Counted from the first letter of the stretch, positions 23,453-35,730 are shown. The stretch: DNA of 64,000 nt from Halictus rubicundus (GCF_050948215.1 NC_135165.1:8860001-8924000); one strand, 5' to 3'. The notes: generated by a model not told the origin, from the sequence alone. Translations and numbers: made by a program.

Positions 23453-24405
23453 GGCAGATAGGTTGAAAAATGAAGAAGCTGAAAAATTGTACATAAGAAG
23501 CAGTACAAGAAACTAGATTTATTAGAGAAATTATTTGTGAAATGGAAAGTGAATGAATTCGGCTATTATTTTTATATCAATCTAATGTGTTATTAATACG
23601 AGGTACGCGTTTCGATTTTTAAATAGAAAAAAAATTCAATAATCTATAGAGTATATTAATTTTTTTTTAATGTTGCGAGACTAATCACTTTAGGGTTACA
23701 AAGAGCAAAAATTAAATGTGTAAAAAACACAGAAGAATTTAGAACTTGGCACTCTAAAATATATGAAGGGCCTGGTGGCTAAAAACTCAACAAACCTAAA
23801 CCTTTGCACCCCGTCCCCTGTACTCGCCCTGTATTCGACTCATCATCGAAAATCACCCGATAGAGAGGCCTGGCACTGCAGCGCTTCCGGACAGTCGATT
23901 CCGTTTTCCAGCATCCTGAAAATGTTTTCTCCCTCCAGCGAGCATGGAGCATAGTGTTCGCACAGTGTCTACACAGTAACCGAGCATCGTCGGTGGGTTC
24001 GCGTCGACGACGATGTTTCGCGATCGTTGCCCGTTGTTTTGCGATGAGCGATGGACGGACGGACGCAATGTCATTGGAGCTCACGCGGTGATCTATGGTA
24101 GCTGATAATGAAAGCACGGAAGGCGAGATACCGCGTTGCAGGCTGGATCGCGTAAGCTATCGTTTCCGTAGAACTCGTCGCACACAGCCACCCCCGGCTT
24201 CCTTCTCCGCCGCCATCCAGAAATTACACCCCTCACAATACGCGTATCCCTCCCGATAAAAGCTTGAATTATGATTATCTGTTAATTCACTCTGTCGGTT
24301 TCGACACGCCTCGCTGGACTGTACTGCGTGGCAGAAAAATACGGAACCACAAAAAAGTGAGCATTTTGGGGCGCGTTGTCACTTGGTAACTTCGAATTTT
24401 GGGAT
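23453..24405. other. Unique non-coding DNA
   Basis: AT-rich to 23790, then CpG-rich. Open frames on both strands at 23763-24117 overlap each other and have no recognisable features. No gene called. Confidence 0.5.
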
Positions 24406-24409
24406 GGCT

Positions 24410-24955
24410 CCGATTTATTGGGAATTTACAGCTCTGTCAAAAATCAGTGGTCTTGTCTAGGGCTTCCTACTTGGGTCACCGGGTTCTAGTACCATACAGA
24501 GCTGTATAGGGTGTCCCAAGGATGTGGAACCTCACGAAACATTAGTATTCTAAGGGAAATTTACCACGTTACAATCTGGGACATCGCTTTTGTAAGTTAA
24601 CGCTTGGAAGTGTACAGCTCGGTCAAACGTCAGTGGGCACAACCAAGACTAGAGCTTCCTTCTTGGGTCCTTGGACTCTGAGATACGTGATAACACTCTA
24701 CAGAGTGGCCCAAAAATATGAGAGCCTTAGAACCACTTTGTAATCTGAGACTTAGTTGTTGTAATATGTACATCTCGGTAAAAATCTGTGGCTATATATA
24801 GATATAGCTAACGAAGGCGGTAGAGCTTCTCTTTTGGGTTTTAAGTTCTGGCACGCTTCATGAACTTGTACAATTAAATTGCATCTCAAAAACGGTGCCT
24901 TAGCTTACAAAACATTGATGATACAACACTTTTGAGACAGTCTGTACAATACTAG
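24410..24955 (+). repeat. Left arm of a large inverted array (three units)
   Basis: Three diverged units with a period of about 170-190 bp. Each carries a TACAGCTCNGTCAAA block followed by GTGG, then GGCTTCCTACTTGGGTC or similar (about 24464, 24655, 24826), then a CAGGGTGTCCCAA-like word. The same units occur in reverse orientation at 26160-26700. No open frame is conserved. Confidence 0.7.
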
Positions 24956-26159
24956 GCACTACTAACCTGGCGTGTGTGGATTCACGATGACCACAAAGAC
25001 GAAAAATGGCGGCCGGTAATGCAATAATGGTAGATAACGAGCCGAGATATGGTCGGCGACCCGGTTTCGCAGTTCGTTCGCGGAGTTTACGTCGAATCGG
25101 ATAATTTCCGGCCTCGGTTTAACGATCCTGCTTCGTAGCCTTCGCACTGATAAGGACCTTGTGATGAAGCTGTAATTTATACCTGTTTGGAGTTTCTCGG
25201 CGAAAGCCCCGGACTCGCGCTACAGATTTCGATTCGTTCACCAGAGAAGCGGCCTCACAAACTCGAGTCCAGACGAGTTTCATTAGTCGGATGATTCTAT
25301 GACGTCGTTAGCACTTTTATTGAAAAGATGTAGCCCGTGGTTGTCACTACAGACTCTAGTTTATCTAAGAACGACGCTTTCAAACGATGCCCACTTTATT
25401 TAACTTTGCGTTTCTCACTTCGTAAATTCAGTCAAACTCCTCCGTTCTACAAGCTGAACAAAATTTGTGTACAATAATTAAACAATGAAATTGTAAGCGG
25501 CTGTAAATTCGTAGCTAGTATAGAAAGTTTGAAGATTTGTAGTTGGCCGAGAAGATTACAGTTATTCCGTGTCGCAATGCAGTCGACCGGACTTTGTAAC
25601 AGAGGATATCAACAGTAGTCGAGGATCAGGCCAGATGTTTGACTTCCGCGAGGAAATCTCGAGTTACCACGCACTCGAACAGGAAACGAAGGAATCTGAA
25701 AGAACACTGATCCGCCGGATAAACAGTTTAACAACCGTGATTCATCGGTTTAATCCAATTACCAGGCCGGACCCCTGGGCGCGCTATCTCGAGAGACGCA
25801 GACCGGCTTTAAATGGGAATTCATAAATTTTCATCGTTCACCGTCGATTCCTCCCGCTACCGAGAATTCCTTAATCCTTACGCTAGTATGTTCGAGTACG
25901 CGTAAATATTGTTACTATGGGAATCCGTTGCTTATAATGCTAGAGATACATTAGGACGATTCACCCCGAGACCTTCGAACCCTGGACTTTTTTAACGGAT
26001 CCTGAGACTGACTAAGTTCAGCACAAAAATTAATTACTACAGAGATTCCACGATCGATGATACATCGTCGAATTTCTGTGGTGAGTCAGTGACATTTCAT
26101 TTTCCAGATCATAGACGATTGCGTTGTAATTAAAAAGAAAGTCGATTAAAGGAACACAT
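24956..26159. other. Spacer between the two arms of the inverted array
   Basis: About 1.2 kb of unique, CpG-rich DNA. An open frame at 25569-25826 reads as a charged polypeptide but shows no known motif and no splice signals. No gene called. Confidence 0.5.
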
Positions 26160-26700
26160 TTGAATTATATGTTTGCAAGGCAAAGACCCAAAAAGAAAAC
26201 CCTAATCTTGATTGTGACCACCGCTTTTTGACCGTGCTGTACATTTCCAGTGGTTTTATATGGTGATACATTTTGCAAACATCCTATAGAGTATACTGAA
26301 ACATATCAGAGTCCAAGGAAGCACAAGCAAGAAGCCCTACCAGAGGTTACTGATTTTTGAACGAGGTGTGAAGTTCTAATTATAAATATTATGAATACTA
26401 AATTCTCTTGTGCCACCGATTCTTGATAGTGCTGTAAATGTCCAAGTATTAACCTTACAAAAACATAGTCCTAGATTCCGCAGTTGTAAACGACACTTCA
26501 ATTTGCATTTGTCTAAAGAATCTGCATATTATCTGAAGTTCCACATCCTTGGAACTCCGTGTACAGTTGAGTAGACTGTACCAGGCCCTTAAAAGGCAGG
26601 AAGGAAGCCCTAAGCCATTGAATTTTTTACGCAGGTGTCAATTTCCAATTGGAAATATTACAACAACAAAGACTCGACTTGCAAAGGAGCAAGGCATAAC
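26160..26700 (-). repeat. Right arm of the large inverted array (three units)
   Basis: Reverse-oriented homologue of 24410-24955. Landmarks: GACCCAAAAAGAAAACCCT near 26188, AGAGTCCAAGGAAGC with AAGAAGCCCTA near 26310-26340, CACATCCTTGGAACTCC near 26545 and AGGAAGCCCTA near 26600. The arms together could form a very large stem-loop. Following 26701-27399 is unique DNA. Confidence 0.7.
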
Positions 26701-27407
26701 TTGCTGCCGCACTTAACCATTTTCACTGAACAAATCTATAAATTACTGAACACGTTTTTGCAGAAGTTCCTGGTCAGTTTCTCTGTTGAAATTTATTTTG
26801 TCGGTGTCGGATAGTCTCCGAACAGTCCGATCCCGATTAAAATTGAACTTTTATCTCGCGTCAAAGCAGGAATAACTTTCCGATCCTATCAACGGGAGCC
26901 AAAGCTCGTTTTCGATCACGGGACCGATCGAAATCCGAGTGCAGAAACTCGATTCGAAAGTTCGACTGTGATTTTAATGCGGTTACCGAGGGGACGAAAC
27001 GCTGCAAATGGCCGGGGCATTAACAGTAACCCCGTTTTCTACAGTCAATTTCTCATAATCGCGATAAAGGACCGGAATGAATCTGTCAATTAACGCGGGG
27101 CGAAGTGCCAATTACCCCCGGGCAAAAGTGGGCAAAGCGGATTCCTCATTAAATCCTGTGGCCAGTCTACTTTGACTCTCGCTGTCTGCTAGATCCACCC
27201 TAACGGTGGGGGAGACAAGATCAAAAGCCCCGCGACTAGATAAAAATGTAGCTCGACAGAGCAAAGAGAACGTTTTCCCTTCGAATCAACGTTTACGCGA
27301 TTTTCTGTCAGTTAACACGGTCAGTGACTTTTTGCATCCCTCGTTTATACGGGACTCCTGAGTTTTCACTTCGATCGTTCACAGTCGCCATTTCGGTCTT
27401 GCATGAC

Positions 27408-27508
27408 TAGACCGTGGATTTTATGCATTTATGGTAAAAATGAATGGGTGCAATTTAAAGCAGCAGATAGATTCAAAGAATTTACCACTTTGAGTGCCCC
27501 GTCGGTCA
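27408..27508 (-). mobile_element. Short TAGACTG-family MITE copy
   Basis: Begins TAGACCGTGGATTTTATGC, the family terminus in reverse orientation relative to most copies. The flanking 8-mers TGCATGAC and TACATGAC match at 7 of 8 positions, which puts the other end at 27508. The interior is deleted compared with the 193-bp copy at 51.3 kb. The following 27517-29022 is unique DNA; an open frame at 27819-28106 is not recognisable. Confidence 0.5.
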
Positions 27509-29022
27509 TACATGACCGACGCAACTTTTTACTAAACTAGGAGATCAATGTTTACTACAATCTATTAAGTAAACCAAATTTTATTAAGATCCAGAAGGCG
27601 TGAAAATGTTACCAAAATTATTTTCATGTTAAACTTAGTTTTTTTTACTCTTATACTATTAAATAAGTTGTTTTCATTACCAACTTATCGAAATTATTAT
27701 AGGAAGAAAGAAATTTAACTTCTTCGCAAGATTAAAACAACATTGAATCACAATCCAAAAATTGTCGATCTTTGAACTCCTTTTATTTAGTGGAAAAATA
27801 TAGTAGAGTGTTCTACCTGTGCTCATTTTAAAAACCAGATTCTGTACTTTCACGCCCACGAAGCCGATATTGAAGTATTCTCTTCGTTGTATAACAGAAT
27901 GGGGTGAGAAATTGAAGTTAGTTACTCACGTTCCACTGACTGGCTCGGACCATCAAGGTTCTAGTAAATCGCGGACAAAACATGTAAATAAGATTCATAT
28001 GGAACACGATAGTGTTCGGAGTCGTTTGAAACAGAAAAATGTTGTGAATATGTTGGCAAGTGTTTCATCAAAGAATAATTATAATAAAAAAAAGTTCTGT
28101 CACTAAATTTATATTTTCTCGCTGGTGTACTCGTCGTTAGCGGTAAGAGATAAAAAAATACTACCCGTAGGCTATATTGAGTCAGCATTTCCTCTAAAAA
28201 TTGACTGAAAAATTTAATGAATAATACTCTAATTTCCGGAATTTCATTTTCGACCATCGCCACGCGTGTCGAACCCAATATCGGAGAGTCGAGGGGTTAA
28301 CAGCCCCGGTGAAAACCGCCGTTCAAAATCCCATTAAATAGTTCCGCGTTCGCCGGTACATGGTTCAGGCAACCAATTAGGGTTGTTCGGAGGCCGTCAG
28401 GAGCCCCTCGTCCGGATTCGACCGCAGGAATCGATGCTCGTCCTTCCTGAGCCTATCGAGGCCACTCATTTATCACCAACTAGTGTGCCATAGCGTCGTG
28501 ATAAATCAAACGAACCGCTGAATCCTAGTCTAGGCACTAGAACGCAGAGCCGCGGAACCTCTAAAAGAGCCTAACGTTCGAGCACACAGTATCGCTGGAA
28601 CAAAGCGCATTGTCCGATGAAACACGTCCTACGAAACGACTCGATAAAGCGATGATAAATCCCAGAGAGGTGCTATGGAACAAAAAAAAAAAAATAAAAG
28701 AAAAGCCATAGGCGTGCGGAAACGCGCCATTCTATGCGTCGACGGTGCCCTACTGTAATAGATATTTAAATTCCGCGGCTAGCGAACTGCAACTGGCCAA
28801 ATGCAACACTGGCGTTTTGCGACCAACCGGCGGCGTCATCGGTTATTGGTTTTATTTCGTTTCGCGTGGACTTTTCCCACGCATAAATACCAGACGGCTG
28901 CCCACGGAAATGTACGACCGGTTTGTTGTTTTCCATGTGAACCTCACCGATGATTCGTGAAGAATTATCGTGAGCCACGTTGTTCATTATCTGGAATTAT
29001 ATTTTTGTTGTATATTCAGTTT

Positions 29023-29265
29023 GGTTATAATTCACTTTGGGGGACCAAAAATTTTCAACTTTATTTTTATATAATTATATAGATTTTTACCAGAAAATGC
29101 CAAAAATGTAAGTTTCAGTGACCGGAGTTCACTGGTTCAAAAGTTATACGCGTGTGAAGTTGGCCGATTTCAAGCGTTTCTGGCAGGTTAGGACGCCATC
29201 ATATTGCTTTGTACTTACGCGCTATCCAATGAACAGAGCTGTTACATCACACCACAAGCACAAAC
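29023..29265 (+). mobile_element. GGTTAAAC fold-back family, single arm
   Basis: Starts GGTTATAATTCAC, continues GACCAAAAATTTT, CTGGTTCAAAAGTTATACG and AGCGTTTCTGGCAGGT, matching one arm of the complete copies at 19.2 and 53.9 kb and part of their centre. The opposite arm is missing, so this is a truncated copy and no target duplication can be assessed. The adjoining 29266-30385 holds no gene that I recognise. Confidence 0.7.
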
Positions 29266-30387
29266 AAACAGCCATTTTAAAGCGGTAATTCGAATTCCTG
29301 ATACTTAAATTCAGAAGAACTGTGACAGTCATTTGAGAAGTCTTCAAAAATTGAAGATTGTCACAAGCGTGAATTGCACAATTTGAACACTGGTGTCAGC
29401 AGGATAAAATGCAAATAACTATCATACATACTTAATCAAAAGACAGTGACATTTTCATTCCACTTTAACCACGAACAATTCTCTATTCACCGAAAGCTAC
29501 TGCGCCCGCCATTTCGAATTTCGTGCTACAGTCTCCTCGAATAAAAATTCAAGAACAAAATTGTTAGAACAATCTCAGTCAATTTCACCCTCGTAACACT
29601 TTCATAGCATATAAACAAAATCGGCTCCGACTCTGATAAATAAATAAAAAGGAAGTAATATGTCTCCGTAACGTCGCGACGTCCCGGTGACGTCGGGTCG
29701 CTGCAGATTCGGCAAAATCTGCGTTGCACTGGTTACAGGATTGACGGATGGACGAAACCAAAAAAAATAAAACGAGAGACCGAAAAAAAAGAACAGGAAG
29801 AAAATTGAAAATTCCGAGTCGTTCGCAGAGGAAACTGGTGACGAAGATGAAACGCGACCGGACAATGGAGTTATAACTCATTCCTGCGGAGATTTATGAC
29901 GGTTTGACGAGTGTCCGTCGAACTTCTATTACAAAACCGCCGGTCACGTTGGTTCTTTAAACATTTATGTTTCCTGCGCGGCTAGAAACCTTGAACACCT
30001 AGCCATGAACATTTCCCATTTAATTCGGTCGTGGACGCGCGAAAATTTTACCGACTTCGAAGGAGGGGGAAGGGGGAAAATTCCCTCACCCACTTTTCCA
30101 ATTTCGCGTTTCGTAATTCGAACGGAAATTGTTATGAATTTTAATAACGGCCGGCTGTTTTTCGCGTCGCGATTAGTTCTGCTCCTCGCCACGGTATCAA
30201 ACTTTTTAATTGAGTTCCCCGATCGATCAGAAAGCCCGTTTCTGTCCGCCCCTAGATCGAGTTTTGTTTCCTTGTAAATTGGATACTGAAAATGTTTTCG
30301 ACGTAAACGAATTTTCAGCTCGCGATGCTTACAAACGCCCGACAAAGAAATTTCGGTGAAACGCGAACGAGAAAAACAAAGACTTAG

Positions 30388-30560
30388 ATATGACTGAGGA
30401 TTTTTATGAAAAATAAACAGCCATATAGAATATTTTTTTATTCTTTGATAATCTCAATAAGTTGAAAATAATACATTGACACTCTTAAGTTCTTTTAATC
30501 TTTCTACTGCTTTAAATTGCTCCAGCTCCTTTCTGTCATAAATGCATAAAATCCAGACTA
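30388..30560 (+). mobile_element. TAGACTG-family MITE copy
   Basis: Left end TGACTGAGGATTTTTATG and right end GCATAAAATCCAGACTA form inverted termini. The interior matches the 5.5-kb copy (TAATCTCAATAAGTTGAAAA; CTTTCTACTGCTTTAAATT). No convincing duplication is left. Confidence 0.6.
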
Positions 30561-30713
30561 CTTATCACTATACAGAAATGTGTAAAAATGTTGAATGCTC
30601 CGGTTTGTTGCTGGGATTTAATTTTAATACTGAACCTACTTCCTTTATATCCTGTCTCAGATTTTTTATTGAAACGCTTGTAAACCATTTTTCCGGGAAT
30701 GAATCGACCATGG

Positions 30714-30938
30714 TGTTGAGGTTGAGATGTTCCGGGGTATTCGGGGAGACACTTAGTACGCGTAGTGTAAACTACATTTATTCATAACGATATATATTCC
30801 ATAGCATAACACGAAAAGGTAAACGATCGATAGCAAACACAAAACAAGCATCTTCACGAGATGCGAATTTGTTCTTCCCGCCGCGCCAGCTCGTGCACGT
30901 TCGGCCGCGCTCGGCTGGGCATGCGCGTGACCCCAACA
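30714..30938 (-). mobile_element. Solo LTR with CATGG target duplication
   Basis: A 225-bp segment begins TGTTGAGG and ends CCCCAACA and is flanked by perfect CATGG repeats (30709-30713, 30939-30943). On the minus strand it starts TGTTGGGG, contains a GC-rich 5' part, and carries an AATAAA signal (plus-strand TTTATT near 30777), so the LTR is read on the minus strand. TGTTGG starts and 5-bp duplications are common in insect Copia and BEL elements. No internal region is present, consistent with LTR-LTR recombination. Confidence 0.8.
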
Positions 30939-30943
30939 CATGG

Positions 30944-31905
30944 ATCTGAAGATTAAGGCTCCACTTTACTGCTATGAAAATTTGATAAACGTTTTTTTTT
31001 TCTTTTATTGATTTATTGAGCTTTGAATTAAAAGTCTGCCGTCATAAGAAATTTTGAAAACGAGAATGTACCTTCGCTTTTCCATTATTCCACATGATAC
31101 AGAAACGGCTTTAACAAAAATAATGAAGTACTCTGAAAGTAGAGGCTTTACGCTTTAAAATGAGCAGAGAATGATCCTCGTAAGATTTTTTGTTACGAAG
31201 TCACAACAGTTTAAACATCACAGATTTTAGATGTTGCTCAGACTCTTCTAATGACCCTTCAGTTTTCTGTTTCATCTATTTATATTCTCTCCGCACAAAA
31301 CCCACAATCCAATTAGAACGAACCGACATATTGTTAACCGTCTACTGCTTTTTTGTGTGTGCATTCAATTCAGACCATTGTTAAACGAATGTTTCCCGAG
31401 GCTAAGTAAGCAAAATTGGAAACAAAACTTGATTTGTTTCCGAGAAGTTTTGTAACAGTTCGATCATCGATGATCCAATGACCGTGACAAATGTCTAAAC
31501 GATGCCAGATCGTATTTTCCTGGGGCGTGTGGGTATGTGTGTTTTTAAAGGGTCGAACAGCACTTCGGGAAGCGTGTTTTCATAATCCACTTTCGCGAAC
31601 GCGGCGAAAGTTGCGTCGCTCGATCGAAACCGTTTGTCGCGATTTTTATCATCCGGTCACGGACACGTATCTGCAGATTACATAAACATTGACGCGAACG
31701 ATCACCCCCCTGGCAGCTTTGTTTTATATGTATATATTTTCCTTCGAAACGTGATGAATCGCCGACGAGGTTGATACGCGGGCACGGTCGGTTCAGTTAT
31801 AGAATTAATAAGTCCGATGAATGCGCTTGTTGTTCCATCGATTCTCCATTTGCGGTCACTTTTTTTGGACCACGGCCAATGTAGAGGCCTCGGGGAAAAC
31901 TATAG
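30944..31905. other. Unique non-coding DNA
   Basis: AT-rich to about 31480 then mixed. Short open frames only. No gene recognised. Confidence 0.5.
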
Positions 31906-31939
31906 GCACACACACATATGCATACACACACACCCACAC

Positions 31940-31988
<49 letters not shown>

Positions 31989-32011
31989 GAGGGAAAGAGT
32001 GAGAGAGAAAA
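31906..32011. repeat. CA then GA compound microsatellite
   Basis: A (CA)n-rich stretch runs straight into (GA)n with few interruptions. Open frames through it (Arg-Glu repeats) are artefacts. Confidence 0.9.
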
Positions 32012-32329
32012 GGAAATCGAGGCGTTCGAGAGCGCATGAAAAACGCGTGGCTGTTCGTTAAGCCGACGAGTCCGTTGTTCGTTCGTGCCTTTAGCCGAAT
32101 TCATCGTGGCCGCGATCCCCGTAATGTTCGTTAATTATTTCTTACAATTAAATCCGACCCACTTGCAGCACCCCACTCCATTAGTAATCCTCCATTTTTA
32201 ATGAGGCGAACGAAATCTATTTGCACTGCGAGTTCATACTTATTAGACCGATTCAAACGTTGTTTCCTCGCTTTTTTATAAATTACATTGTTATTATTAG
32301 TCATATTATTTTATGCGAAATAAAAATTA

Positions 32330-32487
32330 TCCGCGTTAATTACGAGGTACAGGAGCTGCGACATTTATTTTTTCGCCGAGTCATTTTAACTAGAAGTACA
32401 ACAGTATTTACAAACTCTTTAAATGTTTTCACTGTTTTGTATTTGTTCTACGAATTTTTGTCGTAAATACATAAAATTCTCAGTCTA
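32330..32487 (+). mobile_element. Diverged TAGACTG-family MITE copy
   Basis: The right end CATAAAATTCTCAGTCTA matches the family terminus, and upstream words (CATTTATTTTTTCGCCGAGT; TTTAACTAGAAGTACAACAG) align with the interior of the 5.5-kb copy. The left terminus is not clear. The DNA at 32488-33060 is unique. Confidence 0.5.
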
Positions 32488-33069
32488 GTTATGATTTCCT
32501 ATTTCGAATGCTCAAAAAGAGAGTCTTCCTTCCAGAGAATTTGACTAAAAATTTTGGAAGTGGTACATATCGATTAAAAAATGAATAAAAATGTTGACGT
32601 CAGTCTTCTAAATAATGAATTTCCCCAACGATCGTCGTTCAAGGGAACAAGTATTAGCGCAATTTCCGTGAATGATTAGTAACAAAGTGGTCCCAGGAGT
32701 CCGGTCGCGAAATAAATCGCGGAACAGAGGCTTGATGACGACCGATGATTAATGGTACAAGCTGGGGGCGCACTGGTATCGGCGGTGCTCGTTAAATCGG
32801 ATCCACGGCGGGTGCACGATGTAAGCATAAAACGGTAGACGTTCGATCGTTATTTCCTCGATACTAAAAGGCGAGTCCCTATTATCCGTGTTCGTCATTG
32901 CACGGGAACCGGGAAAGAGCGGATTGTCAGCTGCACGGTGAACGTACACCGAGAAACGGATAATGAAACTTCGATCAAACGAGAGCTAATTTCTGTTATG
33001 CGCGGCAACGAGAACCTGCCTCTTCTGCGCGGTCGTACAAGGTCTCTCAGGGATGGTGGAGCGATGACA

Positions 33070-33645
33070 GGTAGACAAGCTGATTCTCCATGAAAAAGTA
33101 AGTCGGAAATGTAGAATCAAGTTTTTTGTTTGACGCTACATTTTCGAGAAAATCGACTTTGAATTTACTACGAGTACACGTGCACTTAGGGAAGAGTGTA
33201 CCTCAATTGTTTAGTGTACGATTGATGGTGCAATGGCTGATAGACGAAGTGATTCTGCATGAAAAACTGAGTCGAAAATGTATAATAACATTTGTTTGTT
33301 TGTTACACCGTTTTCGAGGAAATCGACTTTGAACTTGCTCAAAGTACACAGATACTCGCTAGAGTACACTTGGACTTAGAAAACATTGAAAAACGATTTT
33401 CTCAAAAACGGATTTCCAAATGGGAAAACTTTATTGTACATTTTCGACTCACTTTTTCAGGTAGAATCACCCTGTCCACACGTAATTTGCACCATCATCC
33501 GTTGTTCACTAAATAATTCAACTATAGTCCACTCTAAGTGCACGTGTACTTGTAGAACATTCAAAGTCGATTCTCTCCAACACGAAGCGTCGCACGAAAA
33601 AATAATATACCACATTTTCGACTGACTTTTTCACGCAAAAAAGCC
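33070..33645. repeat. Fold-back element with two direct and two inverted units
   Basis: The block CTGATTCTCCATGAAAAAGT, followed by GTCGGAAATG, occurs near 33080 and again near 33250 (GTGATTCTGCATGAAAAACT), then in reverse orientation near 33440-33480 (CATTTTCGACTCACTTTTTC) and 33605-33640 (CATTTTCGACTGACTTTTTC). GAAAATCGACTTTGAA also recurs. The layout is unit-unit-inverted unit-inverted unit. This resembles MITEs beginning CAGGGTGATTCT, but exact ends and a target duplication are not clear. Confidence 0.65.
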
Positions 33646-33649
33646 CCGT

Positions 33650-34520
33650 GCACGTCTCCCAAGTATCATCCATGGGACAACCAGTATATCAAGCATTTTT
33701 CCTTCTATGCACACCGTCCAGAAAGTGGAAACGCCGTTTTATCGTCGAAGAGAAGCCGCTCGAATCCGAAAACGAGAAGAAAAAGCGAGCAGAGACAGCG
33801 AGAGCGCGCGCGTTCAACCATCCTGAAACCGGAAACGGAGGGAAACGTTTTAATTCCCGTGCGCTCGCGCGTCTACCGTCTGTTTTCACGGCACGCAGTC
33901 CTCAAAGAGCACGTAATCTACCCTCTCCTTTTTTCCTCCCTTACTCGCTCTCCCCTCTCGCTGCCAAACGAGCGATAACACGTGGACGCCGGCCGCTTCA
34001 TTCCTTCTTCCTCGCACGAAAACGAGAAAAAAAAGTCCGGAGCCCGGAGACCGACTTTCGCATTAATTAAGTTTAACTGCTTACGGGCGCGACTGTAAAT
34101 TTCGAGCGTCTAAATTAGAGGCGCGGATTGCGAACAACGTCGCGGAAAACTCTCTCCCTCTCTCTCTGTCTCTCTCTCTCTCTTCTAGCCTCGAGACCCG
34201 GGGATATACGTCGGCGAATTTGCATCGCGCCAGAGGAAAACAGCTCTAATTCGAGGAGTTCGCGCCGCAAGCCGTGGGCTGTCTAGAAATTATTAAACGC
34301 GAAAATCGTTGAGCTTTTTTTCCGTCGCCTAATGAAAAACCGGAGTGCTCCTGGGGAGCTTTCTTCTGTCAGAGAAACTTGGACATCTTGCATTCTTCCC
34401 TCTCGAGACTTTTCACAAATCGATAGAGATTTTAGGGTACCCAAAATATTTTGTAGAATACAGTAAAATGTTCAGGTTGTTTGAATTTTTAGACGAATCA
34501 ACGACACCGAACATTTTTAT
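33650..34520. other. Unique CpG-rich non-coding DNA with CT microsatellite
   Basis: The (CT)n run is at about 34151-34183. The 140-codon open frame starting at 33648 is low-complexity Arg/Lys-rich and has no recognised domain. No gene called. Confidence 0.5.
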
Positions 34521-34530
34521 CGGATATGAA

Positions 34531-34719
34531 CAGAGCCGCCAGATTAAAACTTGTCTCCCCACGCTATTCCCCTACGCTTTCGCCATGACCCGGTCACGTG
34601 ACGCGTCCTGTCTCTATCGTACGTGTGTGACAATGTCACGTGACTAATTCAGTACTAACGAGGGAGGTGTTAGCTTTCTCCCCTGAATTCGAGTCAATTC
34701 CCCTGATCTGGCGACTGTG
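34531..34719. mobile_element. hAT-like MITE carrying two E-box palindromes
   Basis: Ends CAGAGCCGCCAGAT and ATCTGGCGACTGTG are inverted with small differences. The flanking 8-mers, GATATGAA (34523-34530) and GATATGCA (34720-34727), match at 6 of 8 positions. Inside are two exact copies of the palindrome GTCACGTGAC at 34593-34602 and 34635-34644. No coding capacity. The boundary call is moderate because the duplication is imperfect. Confidence 0.5.
34593..34644. promoter_or_regulatory. Paired GTCACGTGAC palindromes
   Basis: Two identical 10-bp sites start 42 bp apart. GTCACGTGAC contains the CACGTG E-box and is the consensus bound by bHLH-zip factors of the USF and MITF/TFE group (the CLEAR site). 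Binding or activity here is inference only. Confidence 0.35.
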
Positions 34720-35730
34720 GATATGCAGGCTATTTAGTTTAGAATAGATTGAAGAAGTTGTGTAAGGATATAGTTAGTAAGTATTTAAGACTTAGTAAGT
34801 ATGTTTAAGGTTACTTAAAACTGTCTGTAAATTATACAAATGATCTAAGTCAAACTCTCCGTAAATTTCAGGTTGCTCAAAGTTTTCAGTAAATTATAAA
34901 GATGATTTAACTCTTAGTGGACATTCTGTAATCCATACAGTTGTCTTTAGTTAAAGTATTTAGGTGGTTCGTTTTTTGTGGCTCGACGTGTACGTAATAT
35001 TGATTAATTAGTTCAGCATTGCGGGGAGTAGCGGTTTCCAGTGGTCTCTTTTTATCGGCGGTCGTACAAATTTATTTGGTATATTTTCAATAGAAACGAT
35101 CATAGAAGAAGGGTGGAGATATCTGCATCCGAAGTGCCGTGCAAAAGATGGCTATTATTTTATGTTCGTTCCACTTTCGTTTACACGCTTACTATACCAG
35201 TGTCTCCGTATATCGAGTTTCCTCCATTTGAGCGATTTTATTGGCCTCCATTGAATTCCAAGGAATTCCTGTCGCGAAACTGCTGGGAATAATAAAGGAT
35301 TAACATTTGCAAGGGTGTACAGACTGTTTCGGTATTCGCAATTCTGTGAACTTCAAGATGTCATATTTTTAAGGCAATACAACGTCATTTTGTTCTTGCA
35401 GATATGTGAAATGTATTCATCCTCGTTACTTAGTGCCGAGGAAAGCCGTAAAAAGTGCTTTAATGATCCACTTTCTTGAAAATCCTCATTCATACAGAAC
35501 AATGAAACAGGGTCACTTTGTTCGTTAATAACACAAATACCGATCAATCATCAGTCAAATTAACATACAAGCTAGCAAACAATCCGAATCGTGACCACGT
35601 TCTCCAGAAAACGTCCGAAAAATGAAACTTTCTTAACTTTTTTGAAAATCCTTAAAAAGCAGACTATGCTCCCATGGTTTCATAATCATGCAAACACCAC
35701 CAGCAGGATCGACTTGAAATTTTGCATGTA

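Noticed and set aside
24410..24955. Regularly spaced repeats considered as CRISPR-like or satellite
   Set aside because: Units are long, diverged and mirrored by an inverted arm, with eukaryotic transposon-like words; neither a CRISPR array nor a true satellite.
25569..25826. 85-codon charged open frame in the inverted-array spacer
   Set aside because: No motif, no splice signals, single exon of chance length.
27819..28106. 95-codon open frame, Lys/Ser-rich
   Set aside because: Reads somewhat like a protein but matches no family that I know, has no splice or promoter context, and lies in AT-rich unique DNA.
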